Origin: Heterohyrax brucei
Taxonomy: Eukaryota; Chordata; Mammalia; Hyracoidea; Procaviidae
Assembly: GCA_028571685.1 (NCBI GenBank)
Contig: CM053152.1
Location: 24,994,001 to 25,058,000, forward strand
Reading direction: 5' to 3'
Length of the DNA: 64,000 nucleotides
This document shows, piece by piece, positions 62,821 through 64,000 of the stretch. The position numbers were made by a program, and so were the translations under genes. Each line of letters begins with the position of its first letter. The first letter of the stretch is position 1. The notes beneath the pieces are model-generated. The model worked only from the letters and a program-made list of their open reading frames with translations, searched no databases and was not told the origin of the DNA.

Positions 62821-63625
62821 CAGAAATTTCTGTCAACTATCTAATCTATGACCAGCCTTCTCCTTCACTCCCCACCCTTGTAGCCATTCAAGAGTCTTTT
62901 CTTCTGTATGTAAGTCTATTTTTAAGGGTTTATAGCAGGGTTCTCATGCATTATTTGTCCTTTTGCCACTGATTGATTTCACTTGACATACTGTATTCCA
63001 ACTGAAACCAGGTTATGAGATGCTGCCTAAAATCATTATTGTTCTTTGTCATTGCATAGTGTTTCACTGAGTACATGTTCCATGGTTTGTTTATCCATTC
63101 ATCTGTTGATGGGCTTCAATAAATGTTTATGTGCATGTATCTGTTTATGTGATGACCTTTGTTTCTGTAGGATATATTCTGAGAAGTGGGATTACTGGAT
63201 CAAATGGTATATCTATTTCTGGCTTCTTAAGGCAGCGTCAAATTGCTTTCCAAAGAGGCTGTGCCATTTTGCATCCCCACCAGCAGTGTAGGAGAGTTCT
63301 GAGCTCTCCATGGCCTCTCCAGCAGTTGTTGTTTTGTGGTTTATTATTGTTATTATTATGGCCAATCTTGTTGGGGTGAGATGACATCTCATTGTAGTTT
63401 TGATTTGGATTTCTTTAGTAGCTAATGATCGTGAGCATTTCCTTGTGTGTCTTTTTGCTGCCTGTATGTCCTCTTTGGCGAAGTATCTTTCCATCTTTTT
63501 TACCCATTGCTTAATTGGATTATTTACCTTTTTCTTGTTGATACTTTTGCAGTACCTTGTAGATTATGGAGATCAGACATCGGTCTGACATGTAGTTGCC
63601 AAATATATTTTTTCCCATTCTGTAC
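62821..63625 (-). mobile_element. Second L1 (-) segment: 3' UTR start and ORF2 C terminus
   Basis: The sequence jumps at AGAAATTTCT (62821-62830) from RT into the beginning of an L1 3' UTR (plus: CAACTATCTAATCTATGACC). It then runs through the ORF2 C terminus (63494-63213: MERYFAKEDIQAAKRHTRKC) to 63625. It has no poly(A) tail and no distal 3' UTR, so it is not a simple insertion. Confidence 0.83.
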
Positions 63626-64000
63626 ATGGCAGAGCTAAGTTTTTTGTTTCTTTATTCCTTGGTATTGGCTTTCACTGTGGTTATTTAACTTACAGACAGA
63701 CGGTATGTTGAGCTTTTGCAGAATGTCATGGTCATGTGTATTTGGCTACATCGCTCTTGCTTTCTCTGTTCACAGACTTCACCATGTTGGCATCGTCTAC
63801 GTCAGCAAAATCTTGTTATATGACAGTCTAAACACAGAAAATAAACAAAAATCACCTGGGGATGGTTTTTGTTGAAACTGGTGGCTCACTTTAAAGACTG
63901 TTTACTAAATTCTTTCAGTGAATTCTTGTAAATCATCAAAAATAATTTAAAAAATATTTTAAAGTTTACAAACAAGTTTTGAGTAACATTTCTATTTTGA
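63626..64000. other. Unrecognised, no gene seen
   Basis: AT-rich sequence after the L1 fragment. No family or credible frame. Confidence 0.45.

Overview
This is a mammalian, intron-free and gene-poor window, almost certainly from an elephant or close afrotherian relative. The evidence is the repeat mix: tRNA-derived SINEs of the AfroSINE type with the tail core ATGAGTCGGAATCGACTC, an abundant RTE-clade LINE with a (CAA)n tail, several MaLR-type LTRs, and L1 copies with a long (about 1 kb) 3' UTR that I recognise from elephant sequence. I find no functional host protein-coding gene, no tRNA or rRNA gene and no CRISPR. All long open frames that I can identify belong to LINE reverse transcriptases, apart from one decayed RAC1 retrocopy.

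Layout. 1-1.5 kb: one SINE plus unrecognised DNA. 1.5-11.3 kb: one RTE LINE (+) split by a 5.86 kb L1 (+) with a 13-bp target-site duplication, then split again by an L1 3' end (-) with a 14-bp duplication. 11.3-15 kb: SINE tails, MIR, LTR-like and L2 remnants. 15.1-21 kb: a three-level nest, with a young L1 (-) inside an older L1 (+) inside an ancient L1M (-). 22.8-24.2 kb: a second RTE. 24.2-35 kb: mostly old or unrecognised sequence with L1M, SINEs, two MaLR-type LTRs (one with internal sequence) and one candidate conserved noncoding block (34.7-35.1 kb). 35.5-41.3 kb: dense SINEs in L2, MIR and LTR hosts, including a nested LTR/SINE/SINE/(CA)n stack. 41.3-43.8 kb: a mariner end abutting a third RTE that carries an internal tandem duplication. 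44-50.4 kb: L1 3' UTR (-), SINEs, the RAC1 pseudogene (-) with an inverted 40-nt copy nearby, two MaLR LTRs and a MIR. 50.47-55.32 kb: the best L1, with a full-length ORF2 broken by only five identifiable lesions. 55.5-58.3 kb: an ERV-L-like pol remnant and LTR. 59.1-63.6 kb: L1 (-) pieces joined at a microhomology, with a small L1 (+) inserted.

How the parts work together. L1 encodes ORF1p and an endonuclease/reverse transcriptase that retrotransposes itself and probably made the RAC1 retrocopy. The RTE LINE shares its 3' terminal sequence with the SINEs, which suggests that it mobilised them. No element here looks competent now. The most unusual signals are a sense-strand frame in the L1 3' UTR that is open in four diverged copies, the inverted copy of the RAC1 pseudogene segment, the duplicated RTE, and the multi-level nests that give a relative insertion clock.

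Boundaries of old repeats are estimates made by eye from remembered family patterns. No alignment was run.
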